DNA from: Cyanobium sp. Cruz CV13-4-11
GTDB taxonomy: Bacteria > Cyanobacteriota > Cyanobacteriia > PCC-6307 > Cyanobiaceae
Assembly: GCF_024346055.1 (NCBI RefSeq)
Contig: NZ_JAGQCH010000001.1
Span: 1-64,000 of the forward strand
Reading direction: 5' to 3'
DNA length: 64,000 nucleotides
Below the pieces are notes generated by a model. That model did no database searches and was not told the origin of the DNA. It saw only the letters and a list, made by a program, of their open reading frames with translations. The position numbers were made by a program, and so were the translations under genes. Shown piece after piece: positions 14,856 to 23,138 of this stretch. Positions within the stretch are counted from its first letter, which is position 1; the number at the start of each line of letters is the position of its first letter.

Positions 14856-16049
14856 TCAGGGCTCCCAGCGCTGCGAGCCCAGGATGGTGAGGTCCACGTA
14901 GCTGCTGCCGTTGTGGTCCTTGGGGCTCAGATGCACCCGGAAGCCGCCGAGGTCCACGTTTCGCATGGTTTCCAGGGCCGTCACAAAGCGCTGGCGGGTG
15001 GGGGCGGGCCCGGCCCGGCGTAGGCCCTCCACGGTCAACTTGGCGGCCAGAAACCCCTCCAGACTGGAGAAGCCGAAGTGCGGTCTGGCCTGCCCGCGCC
15101 GCATCAGGCGCTGGTATTCGCGCACCACCGGCACCCGCTCATTCCAGGGGAAGGGCACCACCTGGGTGATGCCGATGCCGCTGGCTTCCTGGCCCAGCAG
15201 GGAAGCCCGCAGGGCACTGGTGCCCACAAAGGACACGTTCATCAGCTGGGCCCTGCTGCCGTGCCTGTGCATCTCGCGGCTGAAGGCGGCTGAGCTGGGG
15301 TAGGCGGCCACGATCACCACGGCGTTGGCGTTGGCGCGCATCACCGTGCTGACTACCCCCCCTGTCTGGGTGGAGTTGCGCTCCACCCTGCCCGTGGCCA
15401 CCGGCTTGAGGCCGTGGCGCTTGAGGGCCTTGAGGGCGCCGTTGAGCCCATCCTGTCCGAAGGCGTCGTTCTGGATCACCACCGCAATGCGATGGCGACC
15501 GCTACGAACCAGATCATCGACCATCCGGTCGATTTCCATGTGGTAGCTGGCCCGCAGGTTGAACACCATCGGCCGATGGGGTTGGCGCAGCAGCTGGGCG
15601 CCGGTCAGGGGGGCGATCAGCGGGATCTGTTGACTCTCCACCAGGGGCAGCACCGCCTTGACGGTGGGGGTTCCCACATAGCCGAACAGGGCGAACACCC
15701 TGTCGCGCTCAATCAGCTGTCGGGTGTTGCGCAGGGTGAGGGGAGGCTCGTAGCGGTCATCGAGGCTCAGCAGCTTCAACCGCCGTCCATGGATGCCGCC
15801 CTGGCGATTCACCTCGGCGAAGTAGGCCAGGGCCCCTTCCCGGTACTCCTGCCCGAGCATGGCGGAGGGGCCGCTGAAGGCTGCCGACTGCCCCAGCACC
15901 AGCTCCGCTGGCGGTGATGTGGGGCCGGGGGCGCCTAGGGCGGCCAGGCCCGGGACCGCCAGGGCCAGGCTGAGCCCGAGGACGCCGAGTCCCGCCACCG
16001 GCCCACGCCCGCTCAGCTTTAACTTCAGTGAACACCAGCGGGTTCGCAT
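14856..16049 (-). CDS. Type I periplasmic binding protein (branched-chain amino-acid type)
   Basis: About 397 aa from ATG 16049, with a basic start and a hydrophobic export segment (VAGLGVLGLSLALAVPGLAA). The mature part follows the LivJ/amide-sensor fold: LVLGQSAAFSGPSAMLGQEY, YFAEVNRQGGIHGRRLKLL, DDRYEPPLTLRNTRQLIE, FALFGYVGTPTVKAVLP, then FGQDGLNGALKALKRHG. It binds a small ligand in the periplasm. No ABC permease or ATPase is linked. Instead its start codon overlaps that of the divergent channel-like gene at 16048, which suggests ligand sensing rather than uptake. An upstream frame to 16250 looks non-coding. Confidence 0.85.
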   Translation of the reverse strand: MRTRWCSLKLKLSGRGPVAGLGVLGLSLALAVPGLAALGAPGPTSPPAELVLGQSAAFSGPSAMLGQEYREGALAYFAEVNRQGGIHGRRLKLLSLDDRYEPPLTLRNTRQLIERDRVFALFGYVGTPTVKAVLPLVESQQIPLIAPLTGAQLLRQPHRPMVFNLRASYHMEIDRMVDDLVRSGRHRIAVVIQNDAFGQDGLNGALKALKRHGLKPVATGRVERNSTQTGGVVSTVMRANANAVVIVAAYPSSAAFSREMHRHGSRAQLMNVSFVGTSALRASLLGQEASGIGITQVVPFPWNERVPVVREYQRLMRRGQARPHFGFSSLEGFLAAKLTVEGLRRAGPAPTRQRFVTALETMRNVDLGGFRVHLSPKDHNGSSYVDLTILGSQRWEP

Positions 16050-17283
16050 GGGGCAGCGCAGGCAAAGACCGTGGAACGTTCTGGCGATGGTGGCCGTCGT
16101 TCTGGCGGCCATCCTGGCCATTCTCGGGATCAGCCGCATCGACGTGATTCCGGTGCAGAGCCGCGATGCCCTGCGCCTGTCCTCGGCGTCTCGCGCCCTC
16201 ACCACCCTGCCCCTTGGCGAGAAACCGCCCATCGGCGTCTGGAGCGCCATGCGGGGCGATCAACTCAGCGCCGGGGAGGACCGGGTCGATCGCACCGAAC
16301 TGGAGCGGGCGCTTTACAAGGTGCAGGTGGGGGTGTACTCCACCAGCAATTATGAGCTGGACCTCACGGTGCCAAGCTATTCCAGTAGTGGCTATGTGTG
16401 GCTGCGCTGGGAGGAGCCCATGCAACGCTATGTGGAGAGTCGCGGCGGTGATATTTCCAGTCTGTTTATTGTCTTGAACACCCTGCTTTCCGACAAGGAT
16501 TCCAGCCTAAATCCGGTGGGAGAGGCCCCGATAAAGCTTGCGGATGGTAGTTTTTACCAGCTCTTCACCTACGTCGGGCGTTATTACGTTGACAGAGCCA
16601 GCTTCCGTCATTATCCATTCATGAGTATCAGTCTGCCGCTGGTGATTGAGGCCAACGACGTGGATGGTCAACTTGGCTACCGCAACCTGCGCCTGATTCC
16701 AGAGATTCGCAACAGTGGAATGGGTCTCTATGCCCATATCATCGGTTGGCTCAACATGGGCTGGTCGATCGCCGAATACCGTCACCATTACGCCACCAAC
16801 TTCGGGCTTGGAGTTGAGGAAAACGAATACAGCCAGATTCTGTTTGAGATCTCCTACGGCACCTCCTCATGGGCGTCTTTCTGGAGGCTTCTGTTACCCC
16901 TTGTGGTGCTGATGACGATGGTGTTGCTGGTGTTCAAGGTGCGTCCAGATGAACAGGATGCCCGTGCCAGCATTCCAGTCACGGTGTTGCTGACCCTGGT
17001 CTTTCTGCAGCAGACCTACCGCGACCAACTGCCGGATCTGCCCTTCCTCACGTTCCTGGATCAGGTGTATGTGGTGGCCTACGTTGTTACCCTGGCTGCC
17101 TTTGTGCTCGTGCTTTGGATTGGCCGTCGCTATGGAGTTATGGAAACGATGGAGGATCCGGTTGCCAGGGAGGCTCTCCTGCGGCATCTGCATCGCCTGG
17201 ATGACACCTGGCCGCTGGTGGTGGTGCTGTTGGGTGGTGCGGCCATCACCTTCTGCTGGATCACGATTCCCCAGGCGCTCTGA
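16048..17283 (+). CDS. Pentameric ligand-gated ion channel (Cys-loop-like) membrane protein
   Basis: ATG 16048 (411 aa); ATG 16087 is possible and would relieve the overlap with the divergent start. After an N-terminal membrane anchor (VLAMVAVVLAAILAILGI) comes a beta-rich extracellular domain with VGVYSTSNYELDLTVPSYSS, YVWLRWEE and SFRHYPFMSISLPLVIEA, the position of the F-xx-YPFD-Q motif. Four membrane helices follow: LLLPLVVLMTMVLLVFKV, then ASIPVTVLLTLVFLQQTYRD, LPDLPFLTFLDQVYVVAYVV and WPLVVVLLGGAAITFCWI. Order and spacing match M1-M4 of prokaryotic channels such as GLIC. Bacterial members fused or linked to periplasmic binding proteins are known, matching the neighbour. Confidence 0.7.
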   Translation: MGQRRQRPWNVLAMVAVVLAAILAILGISRIDVIPVQSRDALRLSSASRALTTLPLGEKPPIGVWSAMRGDQLSAGEDRVDRTELERALYKVQVGVYSTSNYELDLTVPSYSSSGYVWLRWEEPMQRYVESRGGDISSLFIVLNTLLSDKDSSLNPVGEAPIKLADGSFYQLFTYVGRYYVDRASFRHYPFMSISLPLVIEANDVDGQLGYRNLRLIPEIRNSGMGLYAHIIGWLNMGWSIAEYRHHYATNFGLGVEENEYSQILFEISYGTSSWASFWRLLLPLVVLMTMVLLVFKVRPDEQDARASIPVTVLLTLVFLQQTYRDQLPDLPFLTFLDQVYVVAYVVTLAAFVLVLWIGRRYGVMETMEDPVAREALLRHLHRLDDTWPLVVVLLGGAAITFCWITIPQAL

Positions 17284-17335
17284 GGGAGCGGAACGTCGGC
17301 TGGCTCAGCGCGCCACAGCCCAGGTGCCATCCCCC

Positions 17336-17546
17336 GCCCGTTCTGCTGCTCGCGGCGGAACATGACGTTGTCACTCTCCGTTCGAAGCAGGGGTGGCAGA
17401 AACTCGCCACGCAGCGCCTGCTGGTCATCCCTGGAGCGGCGCACCATGCTCGGCTCGAGAGGCCCGAGGCCTATGGCGCGCACTTTGAGGCCTTCCTGCA
17501 GGCACAAGAGGAATCAGAAAGCACCGACCAGAAGCGCCACCGTTGA
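17336..17546 (+). pseudogene. C-terminal fragment of an alpha/beta hydrolase
   Basis: The frame reads PVLLLAAEHDVVTLRSKQG, then LLVIPGAAHHARLERPEAY, and stops at TGA 17544-17546. These are the acid (EHD) and His (AHHARLERP) blocks of an alpha/beta hydrolase. The nucleophile part is missing upstream, where the channel-like gene ends at 17283, so this is a truncated remnant. Confidence 0.65.
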
Positions 17547-17661
17547 GCCCCAGTGGCTCAGAAGCCCCTCAGATCTCCGCATCATGGGTTGACGGGACGT
17601 CCCTGATCTGAGACTGCTTTCCGTTGTAGGCGCCAGGGACTTCGTAGCCCAGTGCCCCATT

Positions 17662-18111
17662 TCAGGCGGTTGCGGCCAGCAGGGTGAGCAGCACCTCACG
17701 GCGGCGTGGGCCGTCGAGCTCCACCAACAGCACGGACTGCCAACGGCCGATGCCAAGCCGGCCCTCCACCACCGGCAGGCTGAGCTGATTGCCCAGCATC
17801 AGGGAAATCAGATGGGCGTGGGCATTGCGGGGTTCGTCAGGCGGAACGCCGGGGCGCAGATGCAGGTCGTTATGGAGCCAGGGGCGTTCCGGTGAGGCCA
17901 GCTCGAGGAAGAAACGCTCGATGTCAACCAGCAATCGCTCCTCATTTTCGTTGAGGGCAAGTGCGGTGGTGGTGTGCTGACCCACGGCCACCAGCAAGCC
18001 GTCGCTGATCCCGCTGCGATCGATCAGAGCCTGCAGGTCCGTCGTGATGTCGTGGCAGGAGAAGGAGCCGACCGTCTGCAGATCGAGACGGTGATGCATC
18101 AGCTGGACCAT
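17662..18111 (-). CDS. YjbQ/UPF0047 family protein
   Basis: 149 aa from ATG 18111; the family is usually about 130-140 aa. Recognisable blocks are SCHDITTDLQALIDRSGISD, GLLVAVGQHTTTALALNENE, PWLHNDLHLRPGVPPDEPRN, AHAHLISLMLGNQLSLPVVE and LGIGRWQSVLLVELDGPRRR. The conserved His residues of the metal site are present. YjbQ proteins have been reported to have weak thiamine-phosphate synthase activity; the physiological role is open. A frame to 18294 exists but its first 60 residues look non-coding. Confidence 0.88.
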   Translation of the reverse strand: MVQLMHHRLDLQTVGSFSCHDITTDLQALIDRSGISDGLLVAVGQHTTTALALNENEERLLVDIERFFLELASPERPWLHNDLHLRPGVPPDEPRNAHAHLISLMLGNQLSLPVVEGRLGIGRWQSVLLVELDGPRRREVLLTLLAATA

Positions 18112-18264
18112 TGGTGGGCGGCGATTGCCTGCAGTGGGCTGAGGGACAGTATCGAACCTGGCCCGGCTGACTCTGCAACCGTGCCGGCTTGGTCTGATCG
18201 GTGCTGCAGGGCTTGCCTGGTGCTCATGATGCGACCAAGTACCGATTTGGCGAGAGGAAGCCCC

Positions 18265-18420
18265 ATGCAGCGCAAGCTGCTCAACCAAGGACAAACTGTC
18301 GCCGCTGGCAGCAGCTGTCCGGTGGCCAAACGGCTCAAAGAGTTGAAGCAGGAGAACAACCGTCTCAAGTGATTGCTGGCCGCTGCGGAGCTCGACAAGG
18401 CCATGCGCTATCGAGCCCGA
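18265..18420 (+). mobile_element. IS3-family orfA remnant
   Basis: The frame from 18265 reads CPVAKRLKELKQENNRLK, then TGA (18370-18372), then LLAAAELDKAM. This is the leucine-zipper end of an IS3-type orfA, where the codon at the stop is normally Arg; a CGA-to-TGA change fits. The similarity then ends. No terminal repeats were found. Confidence 0.6.
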
Positions 18421-18613
18421 AGGGCCTCTACGCCGGCCAAAATCTCTCGAAGGAAAGCCATGGGCCTCAAGGGCTGCGTCGTCCCGGTAATCGGAGGCCC
18501 GAGGGAACCTTCAGGCCCCTTCCTTACGACGTCTGTCGGCCGATGACTGGACCGTGGTGATCCACACAGTCGGCGCAGGCCCGACCCGACCCGTGCCGGG
18601 CTTCTGATGCCAC

Positions 18614-18913
18614 CTATTTCCCGTTCTCCTTCATCAGTCCTTGTGTCATCTGATCGATTTTCTCGCCATCATTAGCTCTATCTTGTGTGTTTCCTTTCTT
18701 CTCCGTCTGGCCTCCTTCACCTGTGACAGAGCCAATGGTGGATTGAAGCTTGCTGTCGGTATCTTGCGTTGAGGCTGGAGCTTTTCCTGATTGCGCTCCG
18801 AGCAGCGACTGGGATTGGGGTAAAGGGATCGAAAGGGCCATTGTTGGAGATGGAATCAACAGTGATGCCATGAGCAAGCCCAGCGAAAGAAAAGACATCA
18901 ATAAAGTTTTCAT
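18614..18913 (-). CDS. Small exported hydrophilic protein, 99 aa
   Basis: MKTLLMSFLSLGLLMASLLI is a clear signal peptide with probable cleavage near PTMALS. The mature part is Gln/Ser/Lys-rich and looks disordered (SGKAPASTQDTDSKLQSTIG, then GEKIDQMTQGLMKENGK). GC content is lower than in neighbours. No family is recognised. It is followed by decayed DNA, and fetB ends 24 bp upstream of its start on the same strand. Confidence 0.6.
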   Translation of the reverse strand: MKTLLMSFLSLGLLMASLLIPSPTMALSIPLPQSQSLLGAQSGKAPASTQDTDSKLQSTIGSVTGEGGQTEKKGNTQDRANDGEKIDQMTQGLMKENGK

Positions 18914-18937
18914 ATCAAATCTCTTGTGACGTTCAGT

Positions 18938-19846
18938 TTAATCCTGCTGCCCATTGTTCTTCCCAAGGGCCATTTCCTGGCTCCGTCCACGCCGCCGCCA
19001 GCTCAGGAAGGCCCCAGCGGGCCGCCATTCAGCCTGTCCGCCAACCTTGACCAGTCGATCGAGCCGCAGCTGATGGTCGGCGCTGGTGAGCCGCCCATAG
19101 GCCAGGCCCACAACCGCGAACACCCCCAGCGCCGTCGCCGACGCGATCATGAACAGGATCACGATCTGGTAGCGAACCGCCGCCGCTGGCGCCGCCCCCT
19201 GGAGGATCTGCCCGGTCATCATCCCCGGCAGGCTCACCAGGCCCATCACCATCATCGAGTTGATCGTCGGGATCATGGCGACGCGGATGGCGTCACGCAC
19301 CACCGCCCGGCACGCCTCCCAGCGGGTCGCCCCCAGGGCCAGATCCGTTTCGACCTGGTCGCGCCCGCTGCGCAGACCTTCCATGAAGCGATCGAGTCCC
19401 AGGGAGAGGCCGTTGAGCGTGTTGCCCAGCACCATCCCCAGCAGCGGGATCAGATACTGGGGGTTGTACCAGGGCTGGGGCTGGATCAGTCCTGTCACCG
19501 CCAGCCCCGTGACCAACGCCGAGGAGGCCATCACCGACAGCAGGCTGTTCAGGTAGATGCCGGCAAAGCGCTGCCGGGTGCGTTGCACGGCGGACACCCC
19601 GGCGATCAGCGCCATCGCCGCCCCCACCAGCACGATCAGGGGCGCATCGTCCTGGCGGAACAGCCACTCGAGCACGAAGCCCACCAGCAGCAGCTGCACC
19701 ACCATGCGCACGGAGGCCAGCAGCAGGCTGCGGCTGAGACCCAGGCGCAGCGCCGCCGACAGTCCCACGTTCACCAGGATCAGCAGGCCGGACAGCGCCA
19801 GGCGGCCATCACTGATCGTCAGGGCGCCGGAACTTGAGGGGGTCAT
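18938..19846 (-). CDS. fetB: FetB/UPF0014-type ABC transporter permease
   Basis: 302 aa with about seven membrane segments, including ALSGLLILVNVGLSAALRLG, MVVQLLLVGFVLEWLF, APLIVLVGAAMALIAGVSAV and YLIPLLGMVLGNTLNGLSLG. The C-terminal half has the permease coupling region around ETDLALGATRWEACRAVVRD. The UPF0014 family partners FetA and is reported to export iron and support oxidative-stress resistance. Its start overlaps the ATPase stop by 4 bp. The C-terminus has an extra basic tail of about 40 residues. Confidence 0.9.
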   Translation of the reverse strand: MTPSSSGALTISDGRLALSGLLILVNVGLSAALRLGLSRSLLLASVRMVVQLLLVGFVLEWLFRQDDAPLIVLVGAAMALIAGVSAVQRTRQRFAGIYLNSLLSVMASSALVTGLAVTGLIQPQPWYNPQYLIPLLGMVLGNTLNGLSLGLDRFMEGLRSGRDQVETDLALGATRWEACRAVVRDAIRVAMIPTINSMMVMGLVSLPGMMTGQILQGAAPAAAVRYQIVILFMIASATALGVFAVVGLAYGRLTSADHQLRLDRLVKVGGQAEWRPAGAFLSWRRRGRSQEMALGKNNGQQD

Positions 19847-20514
19847 CGCGGCAGCTCCAGGGTGCGGGTGGCGAAGCGTTCGATCTGCTCGCTGTCATGG
19901 CTGATGAGCACGGCGGCACGCGGGCCAGCGGCAAGCCAGGCGATCAGCAGGGCCTCGACGGCGGCGGTGGTGGCGCCGTCGAGGGAGGCGGTGGGTTCAT
20001 CCAGCAGCAGCACGGTCGGATCGGACTGCAGGGTCCGCAGCAGCGCCAGCAGCTGCAGCTCGCCGCCGGACAGCCGTTCGGCGTCGTAGCTCAGGAATGA
20101 GTGGTCGCGCCCCAGGGCCGCCAGCCAGCCGGTGATGCGCTCGTAATTCCAGCCACCTCGCCCCCGCCGCTCCTGAAACCGCCAGGGCGCGCGCAGGTTC
20201 GTCTCCACGGTTCCCCCACCGGCCACCGGCCGCTGGGCCAGGTACGCCACCATGGCGCGCCAACGCGGCAGACCCCAGGCCGCCGGAGGGCGCCCCAGCA
20301 GGCTGAAGCGTCCGGCCTGCGGCGGATCGAGCAGGGCCAGGGTCCGCAGCAAGAGGGTTTTCCCCGCCCCGGAGGGCGCCACCAGCCCCAGGCGTTCGCC
20401 GCCGGCCAGTTCGAGATCCAGCCGGCTCCAGAGCCGCCGATCCCCCAACCGCCGCTCGAGACCGGCGGCGCTCAGCAGCAGGGGGCGGTCCAGGGCGGTG
20501 GGAGGGTCGGGCAC
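19843..20514 (-). CDS. fetA: FetA-type ABC transporter ATPase
   Basis: 223 aa. Walker A is in LVAPSGAGKTLLLR, the signature is LSGGELQLLALLRTL, Walker B with the catalytic Glu is VLLLDEPTASLDG, and the switch His is in AVLISHDSEQIER. It drives the FetB permease encoded with a 4-bp overlap downstream. The first gene of the pair, divergent from the AAA ATPase gene at 20601; the 86-bp gap contains a set of dyads that may control both directions. Confidence 0.9.
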   Translation of the reverse strand: MPDPPTALDRPLLLSAAGLERRLGDRRLWSRLDLELAGGERLGLVAPSGAGKTLLLRTLALLDPPQAGRFSLLGRPPAAWGLPRWRAMVAYLAQRPVAGGGTVETNLRAPWRFQERRGRGGWNYERITGWLAALGRDHSFLSYDAERLSGGELQLLALLRTLQSDPTVLLLDEPTASLDGATTAAVEALLIAWLAAGPRAAVLISHDSEQIERFATRTLELPR

Positions 20515-20543
20515 AGCTCACTCTGACCGGAGCCGATCCCGGC

Positions 20544-20597
20544 TTAGGGCCAATTATGGATCAGCCATAATTAGGGCTCAGCCATAGAGCGCCCTAA
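20544..20597. promoter_or_regulatory. Nested dyads in the divergent fetA / AAA-ATPase promoter
   Basis: AATTATGG (20552-20559) and CCATAATT (20565-20572) form an 8-bp inverted repeat. TTAGGGC occurs at 20544-20550 and 20571-20577, with its inverse GCCCTAA at 20591-20597. AT-rich symmetric elements in a GC-rich gap suggest regulator binding; the regulator is unknown. Confidence 0.5.
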
Positions 20598-20600
20598 GTC

Positions 20601-21755
20601 TTGGCCGAGGTGTTCCGCCGTCCCCAGCTTGCCGCCGAGCTGGCCCGCCGCCTGCTGCATCCGGGTGTACTCGATGAGGCGCTGCGCTCAGGACTGTTCT
20701 TCTCCGGCCTGCGGCGCACCGGCAAGACAACCTTCCTGCGCACCGATCTGGTGCCCGAGCTGGAGGCCCGGGGGGCGGTGGTGATCTACGTCGACCTCTG
20801 GAGCGACACCAAGGTGAGCCCGGCCGTGCTGGTGTATGCCGCCGTGCGGCGCACCCTGGCGGAGCTGGCCACTCCGGCCTCACCGCTGCTGGGTCGGCTG
20901 GGGCGGCTGCGGGGGCTGGATCTGGGCGGGATGGGCTTCCGCTTCGGCTTTCAGCTCGAGCAGTTGGGGCACGACGGCGGCGCCACCCTGGCCCAGGCGT
21001 TCAGCGAGCTGGTGGATCAGGCCGGCGCCGATGTGGTGCTGATCGTCGATGAGGTGCAGCAGGCGATCACCACCGATGACGGCCACCAGATGCTGCTGGC
21101 CCTCAAGGCCGCCCGCGACGCCATCAACCCCAGGCCGGACACGCCGGGCCATTTCCTGTTCCTCGGCACCGGCTCCCATCGCGCCCTGGTGGGGGAACTT
21201 ACGGCCCGGCGCAACCAGGCGTTCACCGGGGCCACCTCGCTGCCCTACCCCGTGCTGGATCTGGCCTATGTGCAGCACGTGTTGCAGCGCCTGCGGGACA
21301 GCGGCGCGGGGCGGCTGCCATCAGAAGCGATCGCCTGGAGCGCCTTCCAGACCCTGGGCCACCAGCCCGAGGAGTTCCTGCGGGCCCTGGCCCAACTGGA
21401 GACCAGCAGCAGCACCTGCTCCGGGCTGGAGCCGGACCAGCTCCTGCCCGTCATTGCCGCCACCCTGCGCGGCGCCGCCGCCGACCTGGAGTTGCAGAAG
21501 GTGGAGCAGATCGGTGGACTGGCCGCGGTGATCTTCCAGCGGGTGGCCCTGAGCGACGGCCCCGCCAAGGGCCTGTTCTCCGCCGAAGCCGCCTTGGCCT
21601 ACAGCCAGGCGATCGGCCGGGAGGTGCGGGTGGAGGAGATCCAGCCGGTGGTGAATGAATTGATGGCCGCCAACGTGCTGATGCGGGTCGGCCATGGCCT
21701 CTATGGGGTCACCGATCCGTTTGTGCAGGAGATCTGGCGGGAACGGCAGGGCTGA
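20601..21755 (+). CDS. AAA+ ATPase of the archaeal-ATPase/STAND-like type
   Basis: 384 aa from TTG 20601. Walker A is GLRRTGKTTFLR at about residues 36-47. Walker B is ADVVLIVDEVQQAI at about 143-156. The sensor-like block is HFLFLGTGSHRAL, and the C-terminal part is a winged-helix-like domain (PVVNELMAANVLMRVGHGLY). Stand-alone ATPases of this class are often encoded near mobile or regulatory genes; the role is unknown. It is transcribed away from fetA from the shared dyad region and no downstream partner is evident. Confidence 0.7.
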   Translation: MAEVFRRPQLAAELARRLLHPGVLDEALRSGLFFSGLRRTGKTTFLRTDLVPELEARGAVVIYVDLWSDTKVSPAVLVYAAVRRTLAELATPASPLLGRLGRLRGLDLGGMGFRFGFQLEQLGHDGGATLAQAFSELVDQAGADVVLIVDEVQQAITTDDGHQMLLALKAARDAINPRPDTPGHFLFLGTGSHRALVGELTARRNQAFTGATSLPYPVLDLAYVQHVLQRLRDSGAGRLPSEAIAWSAFQTLGHQPEEFLRALAQLETSSSTCSGLEPDQLLPVIAATLRGAAADLELQKVEQIGGLAAVIFQRVALSDGPAKGLFSAEAALAYSQAIGREVRVEEIQPVVNELMAANVLMRVGHGLYGVTDPFVQEIWRERQG

Positions 21756-21988
21756 TCGATCGCCCGTCGATGGCAAGGAGGCCTGGGGCGCCAGTCCGTA
21801 GGTTCTGCAGTTAAGTGCTGCCTACGGAGGATTGGCAGCTGTTCCCCTTCGATGCCAACCAAAGTTCCACGGTGCCTTGCGGGACGGAGCGTGCCTACGT
21901 CCAGTCCGGAAGACCCGAGGGGACGACCGGCCATCCGCCCTTCAGACCCCTTGCTGCCCCCACCGTCGCTCTGAGTGGGCATGGCCGC

Positions 21989-22585
21989 TCAGACTGTCTC
22001 CGTCGTCAGCCCGATCCCATCAAAAAGGTGGCGACCGGGGGCCTCGGGCGAGGGATCGAACCAGTACTGCTCCACCAGCTTCAGGAAGGCCTGCCGCGGC
22101 AGGCGGCCGGGGGGCAGTCCCAGGGCGGCGAGCATCCGGTCGAGGTTGGCGGCGATGCCGGCGGTGGGATGGCCGTAGGCGGTGGCGAAGGCGGCCAGGT
22201 CGTCGAGGTTGAGATCGCCATCGCCATCGAGGTCGAGCACGTCGAAGAAGCCGCCGGCGGAGCGGGCCATGAACTCCCGCGCGGCCTGGGGATCGGCACC
22301 GAAGGCGGCGAACACCCGTCCATGGGAGGCCAGGAACTCCTCCCCATCCACTGTGCCGTCGTGGTTCTGGTCGCGGCGAGCGTTCTCATGCCGGTAGGTG
22401 TCGAGCAGCAGCCCCAGCAGATCAGGGAAGCGGCCGGGCCGGCCCTGCCAGCGCCGCGCGATCCGCACCGCCACCGGTTCGAAGTCACCCTCCAGGGTGT
22501 GGCGGCCGTCGCCGTCGCGGTCGTAGAAGCTGAACAGCCGGCGGTAGCGCCGCACCAGTTCGGCCGGCAGGGAGACGCTCGACAT
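21989..22585 (-). CDS. EF-hand calcium-binding protein
   Basis: 198 aa from ATG 22585. Three clear EF-hand loops: DRDGDGRHTLEGDF (about residues 19-32), DQNHDGTVDGEEF (about 76-88) and DLDGDGDLNLDDL (about 121-133). A fourth degenerate loop may exist near the C-terminus. The arrangement resembles sarcoplasmic-type or calerythrin-like calcium proteins. No signal peptide, so probably cytoplasmic calcium buffering or sensing. It is divergent from the hli gene at 22701. Confidence 0.82.
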   Translation of the reverse strand: MSSVSLPAELVRRYRRLFSFYDRDGDGRHTLEGDFEPVAVRIARRWQGRPGRFPDLLGLLLDTYRHENARRDQNHDGTVDGEEFLASHGRVFAAFGADPQAAREFMARSAGGFFDVLDLDGDGDLNLDDLAAFATAYGHPTAGIAANLDRMLAALGLPPGRLPRQAFLKLVEQYWFDPSPEAPGRHLFDGIGLTTETV

Positions 22586-22647
22586 CCACCGGACCGCTTC
22601 GGAAATCGATGCTAGTGGGGCCGCCGAGGCCTCCCCTGGGGCCAGGC

Positions 22648-22677
22648 TTGACGCGATCCTTAACAAGCTGTTACAAT
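22648..22677 (+). promoter_or_regulatory. Sigma-70-type promoter of the first hli gene
   Basis: TTGACG (22648-22653) and TACAAT (22672-22677) with an 18-bp spacer, ending 23 bp before ATG 22701. A near-consensus pair in an otherwise GC-rich genome. Confidence 0.75.
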
Positions 22678-22700
22678 TCACGAAACAAACTGAAACACCC

Positions 22701-22844
22701 ATGACTGACTCCTCCGCCCGCTTCGGCTTCGTCGCCTTCGCCGAAACCTGGAACGGCCGTCTCGCCATGCTCGGCTTCGTCATCGGCCTCGGCACCGAAC
22801 TGCTCACCGGCCAGGGGATCCTCAGCCAGATCGGCCTGGGCTGA
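22701..22844 (+). CDS. High-light-inducible protein, 47 aa
   Basis: A single membrane helix with the chlorophyll-binding motif: FAETWNGRLAMLGFVIGLGT, matching ExxNGRxAMxGF, followed by LLTGQGILSQIGLG. Hli proteins bind chlorophyll and carotenoid in the thylakoid and protect photosystem assembly and pigments under strong light. The promoter at 22648-22677 is close and strong. A second hli gene follows 43 bp after the stop on the same strand. Confidence 0.92.
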   Translation: MTDSSARFGFVAFAETWNGRLAMLGFVIGLGTELLTGQGILSQIGLG

Positions 22845-22887
22845 TCGGTCTGATGCCCAGCTTTTCCCTTTTCCCCCTGCTCGACCC

Positions 22888-23124
22888 ATGACCAACACCC
22901 CCGCCAACGACGCCTTTCTCCAGGGCGACAACGAGCATTCCATCCACATGGAGCAGCTCAGGCGCGTGGAACTCTTCAACGGCCGTGCTGCCATGCTCGG
23001 CCTGGTGATCGGGGTGCTCACCGAAGCCATCACAGGTTCCGGCATCGCCCACCAGATCGGCCTCGGCGCCCTGACCGACGGCTACGCCGCCTGCCGCACC
23101 CAGTTCCTGCCCTTCTGCTTCTGA
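22888..23124 (+). CDS. High-light-inducible protein, 78 aa
   Basis: Hydrophilic N-terminus of about 25 residues, then RRVELFNGRAAMLGLVIGV with the ExxNGRxAMxG chlorophyll-binding helix. It continues LTEAITGSGIAHQIGLGALT and ends with a Cys- and Phe-containing tail. It probably dimerises with itself or the neighbouring Hli to hold pigment. Likely co-transcribed with the hli gene at 22701 and perhaps with the small membrane protein at 23139. Confidence 0.92.
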   Translation: MTNTPANDAFLQGDNEHSIHMEQLRRVELFNGRAAMLGLVIGVLTEAITGSGIAHQIGLGALTDGYAACRTQFLPFCF

Positions 23125-23138
23125 TCGCTCCGCTCGCG

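Noticed and set aside
16507-16788. Minus-strand frame of 93 aa inside the channel-like gene
   Set aside because: No motif and fully antisense to a gene with clear membrane and domain structure.
21796-21827. 7-bp inverted repeat CCGTAGG/CCTACGG after the AAA ATPase gene
   Set aside because: Long loop, no T-run, and too short to call a terminator.
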